A DNA stretch of 64,000 nt from Chelydra serpentina (taxonomy: Eukaryota; Chordata; Testudines; Chelydridae). Position numbers and translations under genes: made by a program. Of this stretch, positions 32,511 to 45,182 are shown piece by piece; the first letter of the stretch is position 1, and each line of letters opens with the position of its first letter. Below the pieces are notes generated by a model that worked only from the letters and a program-made list of their open reading frames with translations, was not told where the DNA came from and searched no databases. Location of the stretch: positions 39,605,501 through 39,669,500 of the forward strand of contig JBAIAC010000023.1 of assembly GCA_037349315.1 (NCBI GenBank). The letters are read 5' to 3'.

Positions 32511-33914
32511 GGAAGATCTCTGGGCAGGCTGCGTGGTGAGGACTGCGGGGAGCAGAGCTAAGCCAGGGGTCTCCACCGTACACGGGGCCTGGCTGAGGGG
32601 TTACATTGAGCCATGCGCCAGGGTAGCCATGAGCTGCATGGGCCCAGTGACACCAAGAGGCACAGAAGAGGGAAGCTGCGGTAATGCCACTCTGAGTGCC
32701 CTGCCTCAGCCTGCTTATACCGCGGTCAGGGCATCTGAGCTCCTGCCCCGGTGATCAGTTCTGAGCCACGTCTGTGCTCACCCCGGTGCTGCTCCCCAGT
32801 GGGGATGGTGCCGCTCTCTGGTGACCCTGGGTGCTGGCCCTGGGTCCCATAGCCGGGGTGGAGTGGCCGGCCATGCTGTGCTGCCCGGGGACCGATACAT
32901 TCAGCTCCACATCGGTGCTGTTGAAGCAATGAATCCATCGAGCCCCGTTTGCTGCCTGCCCCGCCCCAGCTGCGCCCAACGCCCGTTCCAGGGCTCTCAG
33001 CCCAGCCGGCGAGACCCAGTAAAGGTGTCAGTTTCCAACCCACAGAACCCGGGCAGAGGCTGTGTGTGCCGGGAGCAGCATCCTTCCCTGGGAGCCGAAA
33101 CTCCCTGACCCGTCCCGCTCCTACCCAGCTCAGCAGCGGCAGCTGGCACCGGGGGGCACGGCTGTGTGGTTCACACAGGGAGCACTGCCGGCTTGGGATC
33201 CCTAGAGCGGGGCTGCTGCCTCCATGGCTGGAGCCCCGGAGCCCCGGGAGCAGAGGAGGGGCCCACACCCCCCAGCGGCGGACCGGGAAGCAGAAATGCT
33301 GCCTCCTAGGGCTGAAAGGCCGGGTTCGTCCCACCAGCGTGCCCTGTGGTGCCACCGCAGCCGGTCGCCTCACGCTTGCCCCACACGCTCTCCCCAGCTG
33401 GGAGCATTGCCCAGCCAGTCCTCCTGCCCCATGGCCTACAGCACCTCCTACTGAGAGGGGCTGGGGCTTCAGTGGTACATAGCCTCCACCACACACACCC
33501 CTCCACCCCCACACCTGCTCCACTTCCGGCATCCGCTGCAGGGAAGAGCCAGGGCTGCTTCCCACAGCTCCTTCCCGGGACAGTCGCTGCTGGGCCCAGC
33601 ATCGCGGGGTCAGTTTGTGGAACAAAGTAACACAGGAGAGACTGGCCCCTGAGAGGAGGACAGAGCCGGGGGCGCTGGGATGGAGACACACATGGGGTGG
33701 AGAGGTAAGGAGCAGACGGGCTCGCTCGTGTGATGGGGTGGGGGACACAAGAACGCAGCTAGAGAGCGAGAACTAGACCTGGGGACGTGGGGAAGGGGAT
33801 ATTGCTGGGAGATCTAGGGGAGGAGGAGAGAGATGCAGAGGGGACAAGATTATCTCCAACCTGATATTCACACACACACCCCGATTGCACTCATACCGCT
33901 GCCGCCCCCAAATC
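32511..33914. other. unassigned sequence
   Basis: No gene recognised. A CA run lies at 33868-33880. Confidence 0.3.
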
Positions 33915-34870
33915 CCATACAGTGCCTGTCCCGATGCCATCCCTCCACACCCACCCCTACCCCAATGCCTGTCCCTATGCCATCCCTCCACACCCACCCC
34001 TACCCCAATGCCTGTCCCGATGCCATCCCTCCACACCCACCCCTACCCCAATGCCTGTCCCGATGCCATCCCTCCACACCCACCCCTACCCCAATGCCTG
34101 TCCCGATGCCATCCCTCCACACCCACCCCTACCCCAATGCCTGTCCCGATGCCATCCCTCCACACCCACCCCCTACCCCAATGCCTGTCCCGATGCCATC
34201 CCTCCACACCCACCCCTACCCCAATGCCTGTCCCGATGCCATCCCTCCACACCCACCCCTACCCCAATGCCTGTCCCGATGCCATCCCTCCACACCCACC
34301 CCTACCCCAATGCCTGTCCCGATGCCACCCCTGCACACCTACCCCTACCCCAACGCCTGTCCCGATGCCACCCCCGCACACCCACCCCTGCCCAACACCT
34401 GTCCCGATGCCATCCCTCCACACCCACCCCTACCCCAATGCCTGTCCCGATGCCACCCCCGCACACCCACCCCTGCCCAACACCTGTCCCGATGCCATCC
34501 CTCCACACCCACCCCTACCCCAACGCCTGTCCTGATGCCACCCCCGCACACCCACCCCTGCCCCAACACCACCCCTGCACACCCAAGGCCTGTCTCTATG
34601 CCACCCCCGCACACCCACCCTGCCCCAACGCCTGTTCCCATGCCACCCCTTTACACCCACCCCTGCCCCATGCCACCCCCACACACCCACCCCTGCCCCC
34701 AGTGCCTGTCCGGATGCCACCCCCACACACACATTCACCCCTGCCCCCAATGCCACCCCCGCACAACCACCCCTGCCCCCAAGGCCTGTCCCAATGCCAC
34801 CCCCGTGCACCCACCCCTGCCCCTATGCCACCCCTGCCCCTATGCCACCCCTCCCCTCACTGCCTGCCTT
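33915..34870 (+). repeat. 43-bp minisatellite, about 21 units
   Basis: Unit CCAATGCCTGTCCCGATGCC followed by ATCCCTCCACACCCACCCC and TACC. The first nine or so units (to about 34320) are nearly identical; later ones diverge. A 411-codon plus-strand frame over the array is an artefact. Confidence 0.96.
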
Positions 34871-35024
34871 GATCCTGCCCCACTACCACCCTGGCTCCTA
34901 ATTCCCCGCCCCAGTTCATCTCATCCCACCCCCAAACGCCTTCCCCAGCTCCCCCGCAACGCAGCACCCAGCCGTCCCCCCAACCCCCATCGCTACAGCT
35001 CGGGGGGTGGGACCGGAACAGACT

Positions 35025-35150
35025 CTGGGATTCTCCTCAGGTTTCTCTTCGGAACAATTAATAATTGATCTCCTAATAAAAGAGGAAACAGTTAATGAGA
35101 TGAAAACAAGCCTGAAACATCTGCTGAGCTGCTTTCATCCTCTGCCCTGG
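35025..35150. promoter_or_regulatory. AT-rich island between minisatellites (candidate enhancer)
   Basis: Contains CGGAACAATTAATAATTGAT, CCTAATAAAAGAGG and ACAGTTAATGAGATG, flanked by minisatellite on one side and GC-rich DNA on the other. Confidence 0.38.
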
Positions 35151-35699
35151 GCCGCCTGCACAGGAAGCAGCGGGGGGATGGCAGCGGGAGCCTGTTCCCG
35201 CACGCCAGGGGCAGCGCAGCCTGCCCCCCCCCCTCCCCGCCGCTGCGGCAAGCCAGCCTGCATCGCCTCCCAGCCCTGCAGCACCCCCACACTGGCTCGG
35301 ACCCAGCCGTCGGGGAGCCCCCTTCCCCCGAGCACCCCTTCCCCGAGCCTGAGGAGAGCGGCTGAGACCGGCTGCGCTCAGCCCACGGGTGGCACAAAAG
35401 CAAACACTTGGGAGGGGGCAGGGGGCATTACCTCTGCTAGGCGAGGGGCCCTCCCTGCTGTGGGAGGGTGAGCGGGCCCCCAGCACGGACACAGGTCCCC
35501 GGAGCCCAGAGTAACCCCGCGTGCCTCACCCACTTCTCTGAGAGCCCAGGGCTCCAATCCCCGGCCCCTCTCCTGCTGTGGTATGGGGGCGGGTATGAAC
35601 AATAGCGCCTGCTTCTCCCGCCCCGTGCTGGGGGCCTTGTGCCACCCGCCACCTCTGCCCTGCTGGGGGACCAGCCAGCTCTGACTGTGCCCCTTCCTG
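35151..35699. other. unassigned GC-rich sequence
   Basis: Nothing recognised. Confidence 0.3.
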
Positions 35700-36650
35700 C
35701 CCCATCCCTGAGCCCCATTCCCAGCTCTTCCTGCCCCATTCCCATGGCCCCATTCCCCTCTCTTCCTGCCTGATCCCTGAGCCCCATTCCCCCCTCTTCC
35801 TGCCCCGTCCCTGAGCCCCATTCCCAGCTCTTCCTGCCCCATTTCCATGGCCCCATTCCCCTCTCTTCCTGCCTCGTCCCTGAGCCCCATTCCCCCCTCT
35901 TCCTGCCCCATTCCCATGGCCCCATTCCCCTCTCTTCCTGCCTCATCCCTGAGCCCCATTCCCCCCTCTTCCTCCCCCGTCCCTGAGCCCCATTCCCCTC
36001 TCTTCCTGCCTCATCCCTGAGCCCCATTCCCCCCTCTTCCTCCCCCGTCCCTGAGCCCCATTCCCCTCTCTTCCTGCCTCGTCCCTGAACCCCATTCCCC
36101 CCTCTTCCTCCCCCGTCCCTGAGCCCCATTCCCCTCTCTTCCTGCCCCATCCCTGAGCCCCATTCCCATGGCCCCATTCCCAGCTCTTCCTGTCCCATTC
36201 CCATGGCCCCATTCCCAGCTCTTCCTGCCCCATTCCCATGGCCCCATTCCCAGCTCTTCCTGCCCCATCCCTGAGCCCCATTCCCAGCTCTTCCTGCCTC
36301 ATCCCTGAGCCCCATTCCCAGCTCTTCCTGCCCCATTCCCATGGCCCCATTCCCAGCTCTTCCTGCCTCATCCCTGAGCCCCATTCCCAGCTCTTCCTGC
36401 CCCATTCCCATGGCCCCATTCCCAGCTCTTCCTGCCTCATCCCTGAGCCCCATTCCCAGCTCTTCCTGCCCCATTCCCATGGCCCCATTCCCAGCTCTTC
36501 CTGCCTCATCCCTGAGCCCCATTCCCCCCTCTTCCTGCCCCGTCCCTGAGCCCCATTCCCAGCTCTTCCTGCCCCGTCCCTGAGCCCCATTCCCAGCTCT
36601 TCCTGCCCCATTCCCATGGCCCCATTCCCCCCCTTCCTGCCCATCCCCCG
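35700..36650 (+). repeat. 34/35-bp composite minisatellite, about 27 units
   Basis: Two unit types alternate: CTCTTCCTGCCCCATCCCTG plus AGCCCCATTCCCAG, and CTCTTCCTGCCCCATTCCCA plus TGGCCCCATTCCCAG. Between about 36180 and 36500 the pair recurs as a 69-bp higher-order unit. Minus-strand frames of up to 406 codons are artefacts. Confidence 0.95.
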
Positions 36651-36899
36651 GGCCCAATGCATGCCATGTTCCCCTGCCTCGAGTTCCATTTCCCCCTCTT
36701 CATCCTTCTCCCCTCCAGGCCCCATCACCTCCCCCGCTTTGAACAGCCCATTTCTGGCAGATCAACTGAGCGGGACTGGGAGGCGAAGCCCCGAGCCAGG
36801 GGCCTGTCCATCTCGCCCCCGGGCGTCCCGAGCCAGTCTGGGCCCAGGCGTTGGTGGTGGCGGGCCCATTGTGAGGACGGGGGTGGGGGGGAGCTGCTC
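36651..36899. other. unassigned spacer
   Basis: Nothing recognised. Confidence 0.3.
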
Positions 36900-36985
36900 C
36901 CGAGCAGATGAATGGGCTGTAAGTGGATTAATTAACTTGGCCCAAACATAAACCAGCCCTTTTGAAAGTCCCTTTTTGTCCCCGT
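36900..36985. promoter_or_regulatory. AT-rich island with HNF1/homeodomain-like site
   Basis: GTGGATTAATTAACTTGGCC, then CCCAAACATAAACCAG (forkhead-like) and TTTTGAAAGTCC. It sits 350 bp upstream of the 64-bp minisatellite. Confidence 0.35.
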
Positions 36986-37311
36986 CTCTCTGTGGCTGGA
37001 GTGCAAAGGATCCCACGGCAAGGCGGGGGAGGAGCCTGGTGGCCCCCCGCTGCTGCACTGCGGGGGGAGGGGTGCCGGCAGGGGTGTGCGTGTGTGTACC
37101 CATGAGCCAGCGGGTGTTGCATGTGCTGCTGGGTGTGCGTTCATCGTGCATGTACTCGTGAGCGTGCGGTGCACAGCGCGGTGCACTCGCGTAAGGGCTG
37201 CACGAACGAGCGTGAACTCCGGAAGTGCGGGAGGGGACAGACGTGACCCCATCCAGGGCCAGCTGCTCCCTGGGGCTATGGCAGCATTGATCACTACAGC
37301 CTCTTCCGAAG
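36986..37311. other. unassigned spacer, GT-rich in part
   Basis: 37081-37200 is rich in GTGTG and GTGC words; no gene recognised. Confidence 0.3.
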
Positions 37312-38765
37312 GGCCGGATCCATCCCCCCGTCGGGGAGCGACGGGGCTCCCAGCCCTGCCCTGGGGACCATCCCCGGCCGGATCCACCCCCCTGCCGGGG
37401 AGCGACGGGGCTCCCAGCCCTGCCCTGGGGACCATCCGCAGCCGGATCCATCCCCCCATCGGGGAGCGACGGGGCTCCCAGCCCTGCCCTGGGGACCATC
37501 CCCGGCCGGACCCATCCCCCTGCCGGGGAGCGACAGGGCTCCCAGCCCTGCCCTGGGGACCATCCCCGGCCGGATCCACCCCCCTGCCGTGGAGCGCCGG
37601 GGCTCCCAGCCCTGCCCTGGGGACCATCCCCGGCCGGATCCACCTCCCTGTCGGGGAGCGACGGAGCTCCCAGCCCTGCCCTGGGGACCATCCGCGGCCG
37701 GATCCATCCCCCCATCGGGGAGCGACGGGGCTCCCAGCCCTGCCCTGGGGACCATCCCCGGCTGGATTCATCCCCCCGTCGGGGAGCACCGGGGCTCCCA
37801 GCCCTGCCCTGGGGACCATCCCCGGACGGATCCATCCCCCTGCCAGGACCGACAGGGCTCCCAGCCCTGCCCTGGGGACCATCCCCGGCCGGATCCATCC
37901 CCCTGTCGGGGAGCGACGGGGCTCCCAGCCCTGCCCGGGGACCATCCCCGGCTGGATCCATCCCCCTGCCGGGGAGCGACGGGGCTCCCAGCCCTGCCCT
38001 GGGGACCATCCCCAGCCGGATCCATCCCCCTGCCGGGGAGCGACGGGGCTCCCAGCCCTGCCCTGGGGACCATCCCCGGACGGATCCATCCCCCCGCCGG
38101 GGAGCAACGGGGCTCCCAGCCCTGCCCGGGGACCATCCCCAGCCGGATCCATCCCCCTGCCGGGGAGCGACGAGGCTCCCAGCCCTGCCCGGGGACCATC
38201 CCCGGCCGGATCCATCCCCCTGCCGGGGAGCGACGGGGCTCCCAGCCCTGCTCGGGGACCATCCCCGGCCGGATCCATCCCCCTGTCGGGGAGCGACGGG
38301 GCTCCCAGCCCTGCTCGGGGACCATCCCCGGCTGGATCCATCCCCCCTTCGGGGAGAGACGGAGCTCCCAGCCCTGCCCTGGGGACCATCCCCGGACGGA
38401 TCCATCCCCCCTGCCGGGACCGACGGGGCTCCCAGCCCTGCCCTGGGGCGATCCCCGGCCGGATCCATCCCCCTGCCGGGGAGCGACGGGACTCCCAGCC
38501 CTGCCCTGGGGCAATCCCCGGCCGGATCCATCCCCCTGCCGCGGAGTGACGGGGCTCCCAGCCCTGCCCTGGGGACCATCCCCGGCCGGATCCATCCCCC
38601 TGCCGGGGAGCGACGGGGCTCCCAGCCCTGCCCTGGGGCGATCCCCGGCCAGATCCATCCCCCCGTCGGGGAGCGATGGGGCTCCCAGCCCTGCCCCGGG
38701 GCAATCCCCGGCCGGATCCATCCCCCTGCCGGGGAGCAACGGGGCTCCCAGCCCTGCCTCCCCTG
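37312..38765 (+). repeat. 64-bp minisatellite, about 23 units
   Basis: Unit GGGCTCCCAGCCCTGCCCTG, then GGGACCATCCCCGGCCGGATCC and ATCCCCCTGCCGGGGAGCGACG in shorter overlapping segments; length varies by a few bases in some units. Nearly every unit contains GGATCC. Frames of up to 698 codons on the minus strand are artefacts. Confidence 0.96.
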
Positions 38766-41700
38766 GGGCCCTGCGGGACCAGAGTAAACCCATGGGGGTT
38801 TGCCCTGCCCTCTCCCTGGGGAGCCTGTTATGATGCGGACAGGCTGGGGCAGCTCCATAGGCCCCAGGGTTCTCTGCCCCCCAGCTCTACATGCTCATCT
38901 GCCCTGGTCCCTGCTTGCTCATCTGGCCTGGGGCCCACAGGCCTGGCCAACTCAGTGCAGGAACGGGTCATAGCCAAGGGCAATTCAACTCGGTGCATGA
39001 ATGGAGAAGGAGGGGAGAGATCTCTACTCAGGCTGGGTGTCCGAACAGGAAAGCCCCTCCATTTAGTCCCCAGTATGTGGGGGGTCCCTAAATTCTCCCC
39101 TCCCCCGAGTGCAGCCCCAGGCTGTCCCCACTTCTTCCTCAGGGTCTGTCCCTCCACAGCGACTGGTGTTTTGGGGCACGAAGCTGCAGCCCCCCCATTT
39201 CACAGGGCGGCTGGGGCGGCAGGCGGCTCCTTGCAGCGTCGTTAATATTCACACAGCGTACGCCGACCCACATTCCAGCGCCCAGGAGCAGGGAGCCATG
39301 GAGGGAGATGACGGAAGGGAGCAACCCTGGGCAGGCAGAGGAGACAGGGCGGGAACAAGCCTGGCAAAGATGGGGACAAGTCAGGGAGTTCGGGCCCAAG
39401 TCCTGCTGCCCCCCCGCCAGCCCTACCCCGCTCATTCAGACAGCGGCTGAGCTCCCCGCGCTCTCTGCTCCAGCTCCTCTGGCTACCCAAGGCCCTTGGC
39501 CTGCAGCCCCAGGGCAGGGAATCAACCCTGGCTGTGCTGCATTCCCCGCTACTGGCCCCAGAGGGGACCAACATCATCCCCGCCCCGTGGGCAGCCCAGC
39601 GGGCACCCTATGCCACGCGCCCAGGGCCCCACGCCTTGCCAGCCGGCTGGCTGGCCCTGCTGTCCTACTGGCAGCATCTGTGCCCCACTCACCTTCCAGC
39701 CCCAGCCATGGCACCAAACCCAGAGCCCCTTCAGTCCCCGGCCTGGCGACGGGGCACCCAGTCCCCGGGGCACCCAGTCTGAGCACAGCCCGGCTAACGA
39801 AGCAGTAAATGAGCTGCCTGCCCCACTGGGAACACCGGGCCTCACTCACCCCCCCCCCCTCAGGAGCCTAGTTCCCCTGCCAAGGGCACTCCCTCAGCTC
39901 CTCATCGGCCATCTCCGGGGAGCCACGGGGCTGCAATGCCGGATCCGGGGCCTGCTGGGGCAGGGGCGTCCCAGCACCGGGGCCAGGAAAGAGCCCAAAT
40001 GACCTGCATCCTAATTCAGCAGAATGAACAGAGCTCAGCACTGCCCTGCAGCCCCCCGTGCCCCACCCCCGTCCTGACCCACAGCCCCCCCAACCCCCTC
40101 CCCCCCGCTATTCCAGTTCTGCTCCCCCTGTCCTGCAGGTGCCCTGCAAATCGCTCCCCCAGGGCATGTCCTGCTGGTCTTGGCCTCCGTCGCCTGCTGC
40201 CAGCCCTTGCCCCGGGGAGCCGGGGGCTCTGTCCGGCCAGCCGGGGTGGCCCAGCAGGGTAAGGGCTGAGCTGCATCCGTGGGAAGCGGCTGACAGGGGT
40301 GGGTAACGCAATCTGCCCGGCTCAGGACATTCCAAAGCTAAGCGGAGTCGTGTTCACCCAGGGGACCGTCCCCAACACTCCCTGTTATTGGCCCCTGGGT
40401 GAATTGGGGAGCTGAGTGTGGGGGCAGGTATCTATGCCCCTGAGCACTCTGGTGACGGCTGGCGAGCCTTGGGCCCTGCCTGGGACCCCCCGGCTCCCGG
40501 CCTGCACTGCAGAGACCCGCAGATCATGAACGGGCAGGAATTAAAACCCGTTGGCTAACGTCTTTCCAAGCCGGGAGCCAGAAACATAGCAGGGCTGCCC
40601 GCAGAGTGAGGCTGACGGGGTGGGCAGCCCGGAGCAGGCGCTGGGCACGAACAGGCAGGGCATGGGTGGGAAGAGGAGCCTGGGAGATGGACCAGCCCTT
40701 TGCTCAGCCTCTGGCTACTTCATGGGGGAGAATCCGAGTGACCCTGCCCCATCCCCTCCCAACCAGGCCCTGGGTGACAAGGTGCCCAGTGGGGCAATTC
40801 CAGTTCACACGGCGCTCCCCCAGTGCGGGAGCAGGGCTAGCCGAGGTAGGACATGACACAAGCCCCTGTCTGGAGCCAGGAAGCCCCTTCCCAGCCCTGG
40901 CAGATCTGGCAGCAGAGTAGGGGAGGTGGGCCCCCCTCTCCTGCCCGACGCGATGGATGATGCTTCCCCCAAAGACGCACAGCTCCCCGGCTGGGGGAAG
41001 CCAGGGGAGGGAAAGGCCCGGCCAGGGGCCTCTGTCCAGATGTTGTCAGTTATGGGTGATAAGATCTCTGCCTATTAATGCAAACAGAAGGGGCAGCCGG
41101 GGCCCCAAGACGCGATGTTATCACTGCCCAGGAATGCAGGGCAGCCCCCAGAGCACCCCCGGCTCCCCGGAGACCCCCCACCCTTCCCAAAACTCCAGCA
41201 GCAGCCAGGGCCCTGGCAGGACCACAGATAGGGCAGCAACGGAGGCTGGGAGGGGGAGCAGAGGGTGGGATTGGGAGATGGGGCCTGCCCCAGGAAGCAG
41301 AGGGGGGCAATGGGCATGCTCCCCCACCCCTCCCTTTACTCAGGGTCCAATCCAACACCCACTGAAGTCAGTGGGGGTCTCTCCAAAGGATCCATGGGAT
41401 ACTCAGGGACCACCCCTGGGCCATGGTCAGGGTGAGAGGCAACAGAGGGCCAGAGAGCCTGCAGAAGCGGATCCAGGACTCGGCCGTAGTGGGGCAGAGC
41501 AGATGAGCCAGTCACCGGGAGCCCCTTCTCTCTGGAGGCCGGTGAATTGCACGCTATCCAGCGCTCCCCCGCGATCCTGCCTACCTCCAGCCTTGGAGGG
41601 GTGTCGCTGACTAAACTCTGGGTCCACGTAGAGCCCTCCCGACAGCTCAGCCCATTGGGCCCAGCAAGCCCCAGTTCCTGCCCACAGATGCCGGGCTGGG

Positions 41701-43227
41701 AACTGGAGGGGCTTGGACACAGCCACTTAATCCCGTGAGCAGCATTCAGCTACCGGGCAGCCTGGGGAAATGTATTCAAGCTGCCCGATTGGTCGCCACG
41801 GTCCCATGGGAGGGTCTCCCCCCATCCCCCCGCTTTGATCAGTCACCTTGCTCAGACATGCGTGGCTTCGAGTGACGGGAATAGGTGCCTGGGGACAGAC
41901 CTTCACCCACCCGGGTGGCCAGGCACGGCTACCACCTGTGACTCGCAGGTACCAACAAAGCCGAAACACACAAACATTTGCCTCTTTGAAACACTAGCCC
42001 AGTTCCCCTCCACAGTCCCCCAGTCACGAAGGGTGGGGACGATTCTCTCCCAAGGGTGGCAAATCACCCGCCATACATGCAAAGCCGCTCACCCCGAGCC
42101 ACTTTCACTACCGGGGTTCTGGGCAGCTTTCCTTGCCCACGTCTCCTCCCGTTTGCACCCAAGACACGGACCGCGAATGACTCCGGCGCAAGAGCTGCGT
42201 AAGGGAGATCAGAATCAGACCCCGGGCTCCAGCAGCACGTAACTGTGGCCAAGAGCAACGAATTGATTGTTCGAGTTCACCGCAGTCCTATGGGCTGAAA
42301 TAGCCAGGCAGGGACGCAGGAGAACTGGAGGCAATTTGACGCTAAGCTCCAATCTGTCATTTAGCAGCGTGACTAAAGCGTCCATGAATGGAAGAAATGG
42401 GGAACGTCTAGATATTGACGCGCAGAGGCCGAGGGGCAGAACTAACCAGATCGTCCCTCACCAATCCCTACCGGCAAGCGCCCCGATTTCCCATCCAACC
42501 CAAAACTGGGCACCTCGGCAAAAGGGCTCGTTTCTGGAGCTAAAGCCACGCTTGTTCCGGGGAAGGGGAGGCAGAGTGACGGGACCCGAACCTGCAATTA
42601 GCTCCCTCTGCAGTGCTGGGAAAGGGGCTGGGGGAAAACGTTCAGCCCTTGAAAACCCCTCTCTCGTTTAACCAAAGGCAGCTCTCCAAAGGAGCCCTGA
42701 CCACGGAGCTGGGCCCTGGCCAGGGCCCAGCTCCGTCCACCTGGGGCGATTGGCTTGTGATTTACGGCTCTGTATGGCTACACTGCAGCTGCGAGCCTCC
42801 GCCAGGCATCAGGGCCTGAGCCGGAGTGTCCGCCCGGCTGTCTGTAGCGCTCACTGGAGCCCCGCTACCACGAGTCTTTGTACCCGGGCTGGGAGGCACG
42901 GTCCCAGCTGCAGGGTACATATACCCCTAGGGGTGTTCCCGACTCCGAGGGCACCGCTGCTCTGAGAAGCAGTTACACACGGCTCCTTGCAAAGCACCAG
43001 GGTTCTCAGGGCTTCTGAGAGGGGAGGAGAGATGGTCAGCGCCCCGTACAGAGCTAACACCCCCGGGAGATGAAGGGGGCAGCTCCCCACACGCCAATCC
43101 TCCAGCATGGGTGAGCCAGGCTTCACGCTGGCTGGGGGTTCGGCCCAGCTGTCGGGGGCTGGGTACCGCCTTGGTAAATCTAAGTTAAGAGCCTACAGAT
43201 TCTGAAGAGGTGTCACCCCCGCCCAAA
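38766..43227. other. unassigned sequence, one small AT-rich patch
   Basis: No host gene recognised. At 41035-41110 GGGTGATAAGATCTCTGCC and TATTAATGCAAACAG form a patch with GATA- and octamer-like words. At 41343-41400 CCACTGAAGTCAGTGGG is a relic of the palindromic repeat seen at 63595. Bases 41950-42700 are less GC-rich but uninformative. Confidence 0.3.
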
Positions 43228-43346
43228 ATTGACCAGATGTCTCAATTTTATAGGGACAGTCCCGATTTTGGGGTCTTTTTCTTATATAGGCTCCTATTAC
43301 CCGCACCCCCATCCCGATTTTTCACATTTGCTGTCTGGTCACCCTA
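43228..43346. repeat. small TIR element (MITE-like)
   Basis: Left end TTGACCAGATGTCTCAATTT and right end GCTGTCTGGTCACCCTAC are inverted (TGACCAGAT / GTCTGGTCA). The interior has a second inverted pair around GGACAGTCCCGATTTT and CCCGATTTTTCAC. This resembles a common reptile repeat; the family is not assigned. Confidence 0.55.
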
Positions 43347-45094
43347 CAAATCCACCCCTGGCCATTTGGGATCAGCAGAGAGCCCAGGGCACCTTTTGCA
43401 ACTCAGGGGTGTTAACTCAGGGCCCTGGCTACATTCCAACCCAGGTCTCTATTCTGCCTCTGATATCCCCCTCTGCGATGCCAAGTAGCCGCGAGATTCT
43501 TCTTCCCTTCCTGTCCTAGACAGCGGTGTGGAGCAACAGTGTTCAACAGCTGTGTTTCCACCCCCGCTGCCCAGAGGTGGCTGCATTTCAGCGGTGGGTC
43601 ACGGGAGCAAGCCCTGCACGCTAAGCGCTTCAGCGAAAGAGGAGCCGTGCTGTGTGCGATCGTTGGGCGTTAGCGTAGGTCCTACACAATGGCCTCTGCT
43701 GTGCTCGGAGGTTTCGCACCGGGCCCTGCCCTCCAGGAGACGGCGTCTGACATCTGGCCGACCAGACACGGAGTGAGGAGTCCAGGGCAGGGTGCCAGGG
43801 CCTGGCAGCTGGAGCGGGGCACGGGCCGATGAACTGCCTCCTCCTTTCACCAGAGTGCTGCTGCTGGCCCGCTCCCCCCCAGAGCGGGAGTACGACGCGG
43901 CCCCGGGGGAGAACACTGCGGCCTTTCACCGCCCTGCCCTCCTGGCCTTAACTCATTTCCTGCCTGACCCGAGCGGTCTGCCCTCAGCCCAGCCCAGCCT
44001 GCGCCCGCGGCTCTCAGCAGGGAGGGAGGCCGCCGGGCACACAACCGGCCACTGCTGGGGAGGGGCTGAGGGCTGGGCGAGGGATCCCGTGCCAGGGAGA
44101 GGTGAGCCCGTCTCCATTGCTGCCCAGCAAGCACTGGGCCTGCACAGCCAGGGCTGCTCCCTCCCTACCCATTCCCTTCTTCACTCCCCCCACCCAAGTG
44201 GGGGTGGGGGGGGTGGACTGAGGAAATGTCCCCACCCTGGAGGGCACTATTGGGGAACCCTCTCTTCCCAGCACAGCCCGCTGCTCCCCAGGAGTCTCTT
44301 TCCCCACTGGAGGGAGCCGTGGTGCAAAAGCTCCAGGATCGCTGGGGGTCAATCCCACCATGCCTTGCGGCAACACAGATATGCCAGCACCCGCAGATTC
44401 TCCTCCGAAGGGCTCAGGGTGCCAGATGGGCAGCTGGCACCTAGCCTCCCAAGGAGCTGGGCGGAGCTCGTCCGAGCCTCCTGGCACAGGAGACAGACGC
44501 CCCCTTTCTGGAAACGGGGTTTTCCCCGGCTCTGCAGATAAACTGTCAGCAAATCCATGCAATGCACACCCAGGCCAGAGCTTCCTGCCGAATTCCTACC
44601 CGGTGGCCCTCACAGCCAGTTCCTCTCGTCCCGGCCACAGGAGACAAGCCAACGGGCCGGGAGCCTCCAGCCCCCCTAGTTAAGGGAGGCTGTAGGGAAA
44701 GCCAACACATAGGGGATGCGCCATTAGCCCTTTACTAAAGCAGAGGTGGGCGTCTCCTCTGGGATGTCCTTGAGTCTGCATGGGACACTGGAGAGCCCTG
44801 GTGTGCCCAGCGGATGGAGGCAGGAGCTGCACCGGGACTCAGGCTGGATGTCTTTCCACTTGGGTCCAGGGATGAGCGCGCTCACCCCCCCCCCCCCCAG
44901 CTCTGAACCCCACAAGCATCGGGGGCCCGCCAGCTGCAAGGCCGCTGGGGACACCGCCGGGTGCGTGTCCTGCTTCAGAGAGGAAAGTCCTGGGAAAAGC
45001 CACAGGGCTGGCTGCTACGCACCGGCAGCCCCAGGGCACACAACAGAATGCAGCCCCGTCAGGAGACAGGGATGGGCACAAGCCCCGTGGGGGT
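43347..45094. other. unassigned sequence
   Basis: Nothing recognised apart from low-complexity runs. Confidence 0.3.
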
Positions 45095-45145
<51 letters not shown>

Positions 45146-45146
45146 G

Positions 45147-45181
<35 letters not shown>

Positions 45182-45182
45182 T
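45095..45182 (+). repeat. (GT)n microsatellite
   Basis: About 22 and 16 GT repeats separated by AAGCC. Confidence 0.98.

Noticed and set aside
33833..36657. Proline/histidine-rich 411-codon plus-strand frame and glycine/methionine-rich 406-codon minus-strand frame
   Set aside because: Generated by the 43-bp and 34/35-bp arrays.
13428..38765. CRISPR-like arrays
   Set aside because: The repeats are head-to-tail tandem units without unique spacers, in a vertebrate genome.
36762..38858. 698- and 590-codon minus-strand frames and a 487-codon plus-strand frame
   Set aside because: All are readings of the 64-bp minisatellite; simultaneous openness on both strands shows it is compositional.
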